In this document: piece after piece, positions 35,900 to 38,324 of the stretch
How the letters are laid out: every line of letters begins with the position of its first letter
How positions within the stretch are numbered: position 1 is the stretch's first letter
IMG/VR virus record: IMGVR_UViG_3300045996_000199
Span: 1-38,324 of that record
DNA length: 38,324 bases
Reading direction: 5' to 3' (one strand)
DNA from: a virus
Notes under the pieces: generated by a model
Seen by the model: only the letters and a program-made list of their open reading frames with translations
Databases searched by the model: none
What the model was told of the DNA's origin: nothing
Program-made: the position numbers and the translations under genes

Positions 35900-36531
35900 T
35901 GGGACAACCACACAAATGGGCTGAAATCATCAAGGAAAAGGCCGATGGCAAGGATATTCAGTACATGGACCCGCCAGATGATAACTGGTACGACATGGCT
36001 GAAACGGATTGGGATTTCGACGCTGAAGGGATGCTTTTCCGCATCAAGCCAGAAGCGCCGAAGTGGCCGACGACGAGCCTAACCGATAAGCAGCTTGATG
36101 CTATATGGGATCAGAGCGACCCATTTAACACTGGAGCATCGGCCATTCTATCTGCGCATCGCCGAGTGGCTGATGCTGCTGTAGCACAATTATGCGAAGT
36201 CGGAACGCTGGTGCCTGCTGAGCGCTACGCCCGTGCAGAGCGCGCACTGCTAAGAGCTGGGTTCGTGGACCACGGAGCCCAGGAATGGAAGCCGCCTGTC
36301 AACGAGGCAGCCGTGAAGCTGCGCCATGCCGAAGAGATGCTGATTCAGTACGGCTTCAGCTACTCGCCCGACGAAGGCTGGAGCCGCCCACTTGATGCGG
36401 TACCTATCTATATGCTGGAGAAGGTTGTCCAGGAAACTATGCGGCGTTGTGGTGGTTTTCACCTAGCCCCAGCATCACTTTCGGCCATCATCGCATCCGT
36501 ACTAAAGAAGGAGCAGGGGCATGGACAATGA
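35899..36531 (+). CDS. Phage accessory protein with PHKWAEIIKEKADGK module
   Basis: A 210-residue protein. The N-terminal 60 residues (GQPHKWAEIIKEKADGKDIQYMDPPDDNWYD...FRIKP) match a module common in phage accessory proteins (H-K-A-IKA-ADG-IQY...W...RI/VKP). The rest is helical with repeats of an aromatic-PxEW / GWSRP type, including RAGFVDHGAQEWKPPVNEAAV and YGFSYSPDEGWSRPLDAV, which look like two copies of a small unit. Function unknown. The last 11 bases overlap the next gene. Confidence 0.7.
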   Translation: MGQPHKWAEIIKEKADGKDIQYMDPPDDNWYDMAETDWDFDAEGMLFRIKPEAPKWPTTSLTDKQLDAIWDQSDPFNTGASAILSAHRRVADAAVAQLCEVGTLVPAERYARAERALLRAGFVDHGAQEWKPPVNEAAVKLRHAEEMLIQYGFSYSPDEGWSRPLDAVPIYMLEKVVQETMRRCGGFHLAPASLSAIIASVLKKEQGHGQ

Positions 36532-36796
36532 AGAAGGTGACGCAACCGTAAAGCGTCCTGACGAGCCAATCACATACCCAATTCGTGACCAGTACCTCAA
36601 GCGCCTAGACGAGAACGCAGCCGCCCAGCGCGCTCAAGTAGCCGCATGGGAGAACACAGTCAACGCTCGCTTTTTCGACCCCAGGCGCGCACAGATCCTA
36701 GCCATGTTCGACATGCTAGATGACAACGGGAAGAATGAAGCGGTGGAGTGGGTGGGTAAAGCGCTTGCAAAGCAGCAGAATAATGGTACTATGTAG
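36521..36796 (+). CDS. Small helical protein, last gene of accessory operon
   Basis: A 91-residue protein starting inside the preceding gene with GGAGCAGGGGC upstream. Polar N-terminus (DNEEGDATVKRPDEPITYPI) then charged helices (YLKRLDENAAAQRAQVAAWE, RAQILAMFDMLDDNGKNEAVEWVGKALAK). No family recognised. A terminator follows at 36834. Confidence 0.6.
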   Translation: MDNEEGDATVKRPDEPITYPIRDQYLKRLDENAAAQRAQVAAWENTVNARFFDPRRAQILAMFDMLDDNGKNEAVEWVGKALAKQQNNGTM

Positions 36797-36833
36797 CTGT
36801 CTCTTTCAGGTGACAATCCCAGTTTTGGTTAGG

Positions 36834-36861
36834 CCCTCGGCGCTCGCTGGGGGTTCTTTTT
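36834..36861 (+). terminator. Intrinsic terminator ending right-arm transcription
   Basis: CCCTCGGC-GCTC-GCTGGGGG, 8 bp stem with two G-T pairs, followed by TTCTTTTT. It lies 38 bases after the last accessory gene and five bases before the tRNA-like element. Confidence 0.8.
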
Positions 36862-36865
36862 CTAA

Positions 36866-36958
36866 GCAGCAGGAATCCGGGCGATGGCTTCCCGGTATCG
36901 GTAAACGATAAGCCCCAGCCTAAAAGGCAGGGCGATGGTTCGAATCCATACTGCTGCG
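36866..36958 (+). tRNA. tRNA-like RNA element (non-canonical)
   Basis: A 7 bp acceptor-type stem (GCAGCAG 36866-36872 with CTGCTGC 36951-36957) closes about 92 bases. At its 3' side is a T-arm-like hairpin ATGG-TTCGAAT-CCAT (36935-36949) with the universal TTCGAAT loop. Between are three more hairpins: CCGGG/CCCGG (36877-36895), TATCG/CGATA (36896-36910) and GCCC..GCC/GGC..GGGC (36912-36933). Size and arm count suggest a class II tRNA (long variable arm). If the second hairpin is the anticodon arm, a 7-base loop GGTAAAC would give UAA (Leu) but with G at position 33 where U is expected. I cannot assign an identity; it may be a divergent or decayed tRNA, or a tRNA mimic. Confidence 0.4.
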
Positions 36959-36971
36959 CTCCAAATTCTCA

Positions 36972-36999
36972 TTCCACACATCAATTTCCCTGCTACAAT
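36972..36999 (+). promoter_or_regulatory. Extended -10 promoter for Q-like gene
   Basis: TG-C-TACAAT (36991-36999), five of six in the -10 with the TGn extension; a weak -35 (TTCCAC) is 16 bases upstream. The start is expected near 37006, just before the AGGGGAAAG ribosome site of the gene at 37028. Confidence 0.6.
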
Positions 37000-37027
37000 T
37001 TCCCTTGTTCACCTACAGGGGAAAGCC

Positions 37028-37429
37028 ATGCAAACACTTCGCCGCGCACCAAGGATTGAAAAGCCTTCCATCCCTCCGCAAGACCCCCTAGAACTATGCC
37101 TCTCCATCTGGGCAGAATGGATGCACCGCAAGGCAGACAAGGATCTTGAGGCCAAGACCATGCGCACCTTGAAGGGCGACGGTGATGCATACGGCAAGGA
37201 CGCCTCCGAGCTGGACGAGCAGCGCGACATCAAGATTGCTGAAGCAGTCGATGCAACTGTTGCATCCTTACCACGAATTCACCAATGGGCCATCAGTAAA
37301 TCACAGAACCTTGCCCGCGTCTGGAACTTCCCTCATGCCGCTTACGTAGATGTGCTGGAAAGCGCTCAAGAGAACCTCCGCAACAAGCTCCGAAACAATA
37401 TTTGCACTGGCGTATTATTTGCAGTATAG
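37028..37429 (+). CDS. Q-like late antiterminator (putative)
   Basis: A 133-residue protein from ATG 37028 (AGGGGAAAGCC before it; the ATG at 36935 falls in the tRNA-like element). It is helical with DPLELCLSIWAEWMHRK near the start and a C-terminal pattern EAVDATVASLPRIHQWAIS...VWNFPHAAYVDVLESAQENLRNKL, resembling the late-gene antitermination regulators of phages (Q/DUF1133 outline). Position is the stronger evidence: last early gene, followed at once by a strong promoter overlapping its 3' end, then a terminator, then the entire late operon. That is the lambda Q / pR' / tR' order. It would load at the promoter and make polymerase terminator-resistant. Confidence 0.6.
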   Translation: MQTLRRAPRIEKPSIPPQDPLELCLSIWAEWMHRKADKDLEAKTMRTLKGDGDAYGKDASELDEQRDIKIAEAVDATVASLPRIHQWAISKSQNLARVWNFPHAAYVDVLESAQENLRNKLRNNICTGVLFAV

Positions 37430-37430
37430 T
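37402..37430 (+). promoter_or_regulatory. Late promoter (pR'-like)
   Basis: TTGCAC-N17-TATAGT, four and five of six matches with ideal spacing, overlapping the last codons of the Q-like gene; start near 37437. The same TATAGT box is used at 33497. It is the only strong promoter ahead of the late operon and is followed by a terminator some 45-65 bases downstream. Confidence 0.75.
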
Positions 37431-37478
37431 CACCAGTGAGGCACGCCGCCGCATGGCGAAATGCCACTTACACAGTTT

Positions 37479-37503
37479 AGCTCCCCTAGTGGGAGCTTTT
37501 TTT
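37479..37503 (+). terminator. Intrinsic terminator (tR'-like) ahead of late operon
   Basis: AGCTCCC-CTAGT-GGGAGCT, perfect 7 bp stem, followed by six T. It is placed between the late promoter and the first late gene, so without antitermination the late operon would be off. Confidence 0.9.
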
Positions 37504-37516
37504 ATGGGAAATCCAA

Positions 37517-37825
37517 ATGAGTGCTTCCCCCCGAGTAGTGCCGTTTGCCCCCGATAGCAACGGTACTCAAACCGTATCCGCCACGACCACCAGCGCATCG
37601 GTGACTGTCAGTGCCTATTCCAGCGCTGTGATGATTACCAATGCTGGCACTGGTACTGCATTCGTCCGCTTCGGCACTGGTGCGCAGACCGCAACGACTG
37701 CTGATACCCCAATCCTGCCAAGCATGTACTACGTACTGAGCAAGGGCCAGAACACCACTGTAGCCGTGGTATGCGGCACTGGCACTGCAACCGTGTACGT
37801 CACGACGGGCGAGGGGCTGAAGTGA
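37517..37825 (+). CDS. Small beta-rich virion protein, first late gene
   Basis: A 102-residue protein with GGGAAATCC before ATG 37517. It is composed of Thr, Ser, Val, Ala and Gly in strands ([70 protein letters not shown]). The pattern [16 protein letters not shown]...[13 protein letters not shown] is familiar from short beta-sandwich proteins in phage structural regions, perhaps head- or fibre-associated. The stop overlaps the GTG start of the collagen-like gene. Confidence 0.7.
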   Translation: MSASPRVVPFAPDSNGTQTVSATTTSASVTVSAYSSAVMITNAGTGTAFVRFGTGAQTATTADTPILPSMYYVLSKGQNTTVAVVCGTGTATVYVTTGEGLK

Positions 37826-38324
37826 AACGCCTACTTGTCGCGCTGCTGGCAATCACTGCCTACAACGCCCACGCACAGACGGCTAACGCCCTGCGCATCG
37901 AGCAGCGCAACGCACTAAACACGGCCTACACAAGCCGCTTCATCCCGCCAAACGCTACGCAAGACTGTCTGGTGTGGATGGCTCCCACGTCTGCTGGGGC
38001 ATTGCCATCCTGCGCTGTCATGGGTACTGGCCTGACCAACTCTGGCGGCACTATCTCTGTGACGGGTGTAGTAGGCCCAACCGGCCCTCAGGGGCCACAA
38101 GGCCCACAAGGTATCCAAGGCGAACAAGGAGTTCAGGGTGAGCCAGGCGCAACCGGTGCAACTGGATCTCAAGGCATTCAGGGTATTCAAGGTCTGCCAG
38201 GCGCACAAGGGCCGATTGGCCCGCAAGGCCCAGCAGGCACGCCAGCGCCAACGTTCAACTTCAGCACGCCAGTAACGCGCACCATTGCTGTATCGACGGC
38301 CTATCAAGCTACTGACCCAACTAA
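37822..38324 (+). CDS. Collagen-like phage protein, N-terminal part (continues at window start)
   Basis: Starts with GTG 37822, overlapping the preceding stop (GTGA), with GAGGGG as ribosome site. Residues 1-18 ([18 protein letters not shown]) have the form of a Sec signal peptide with an AHA cleavage site, rare for a phage structural protein. About 60 residues of unknown fold, with two Cys, follow. Then comes a run of some 20 collagen-type Gly-X-Y triplets (for example [19 protein letters not shown] and [16 protein letters not shown]). The frame continues past the circle junction to 419 for a 264-residue total. Collagen stems trimerise fibres. The signal-like start raises the alternative of an exported protein. 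Confidence 0.85.
   Translation, partial: MKRLLVALLAITAYNAHAQTANALRIEQRNALNTAYTSRFIPPNATQDCLVWMAPTSAGALPSCAVMGTGLTNSGGTISVTGVVGPTGPQGPQGPQGIQGEQGVQGEPGATGATGSQGIQGIQGLPGAQGPIGPQGPAGTPAPTFNFSTPVTRTIAVSTAYQATDPT
38198..38324. repeat. Terminal direct repeat (copy 2), circular-assembly overlap
   Basis: Identical to bases 1-127. See copy 1. It falls inside the collagen-like gene. Confidence 0.9.

Overview
The window is the complete genome of a tailed phage with a short (podovirus-like) tail, assembled as a circle. The first and last 127 bases are identical and one gene (a collagen-like secreted or virion protein) runs across the junction, so the unique genome is 38,197 bp. Supporting a podovirus are a P22-type portal, a scaffold, a DUF5309-type major capsid protein, an adaptor, fibres and three large Gly/Ala/Gln-rich probable ejection proteins, with no tape-measure, sheath or tail-tube genes. 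No integrase, CI-like repressor, RNA polymerase, DNA polymerase or reverse transcriptase was seen, so lifestyle is undecided. Host is probably a proteobacterium, perhaps Burkholderiales (inference from family resemblance only).

Layout. (1) Late operon, + strand, 37,402 through the circle junction to about 19,852: decoration-like protein, collagen-like protein, small and large terminase, portal, scaffold, capsid, tailspike, adaptor, fibre, hub-like protein, three ejection-protein candidates, then a lysis cassette (small membrane proteins, GH108 muramidase, 3-TM holin). (2) Left arm, - strand, 27,611 down to 20,028: two small genes, tRNA-Arg(UCU), a roughly 450 bp structured non-coding stretch, the recombination genes RecT, YqaJ exonuclease and NinB, a second promoter with a clear 18 bp dyad operator, and a chain of tightly overlapping accessory genes. 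(3) Right arm, + strand, 27,703 to 36,796: Cro-like regulator, NinG, a possible 2OG-Fe(II)-oxygenase-like protein, a replication initiator carrying an HNH nuclease domain, a DnaB-type helicase, then many small accessory genes including a free-standing HNH endonuclease. The arm ends in a strong terminator. (4) Control region, 36,834 to 37,516: terminator, a tRNA-like RNA element, an extended -10 promoter, a Q-like antiterminator candidate, a strong promoter overlapping its 3' end and a terminator just downstream. This is the layout of lambda Q - pR' - tR'.

How it fits together (inference): divergent early transcription from about 27.6 kb makes recombination proteins leftward and replication proteins rightward. 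The Q-like protein, made late in the right arm, would let polymerase starting at 37.44 kb pass the terminator at 37.48 kb and transcribe the roughly 20 kb late operon. Points most worth a second look are: two 21 bp dyads in the initiator gene that flank its HNH domain exactly 324 bp apart and in the same codon phase, followed by a purine repeat; the tRNA-like element; the structured RNA region at 26.6-27.0 kb; the HxD...H...R protein with a His-rich repeat insertion; and the nested membrane-protein reading frame in the lysis cassette.
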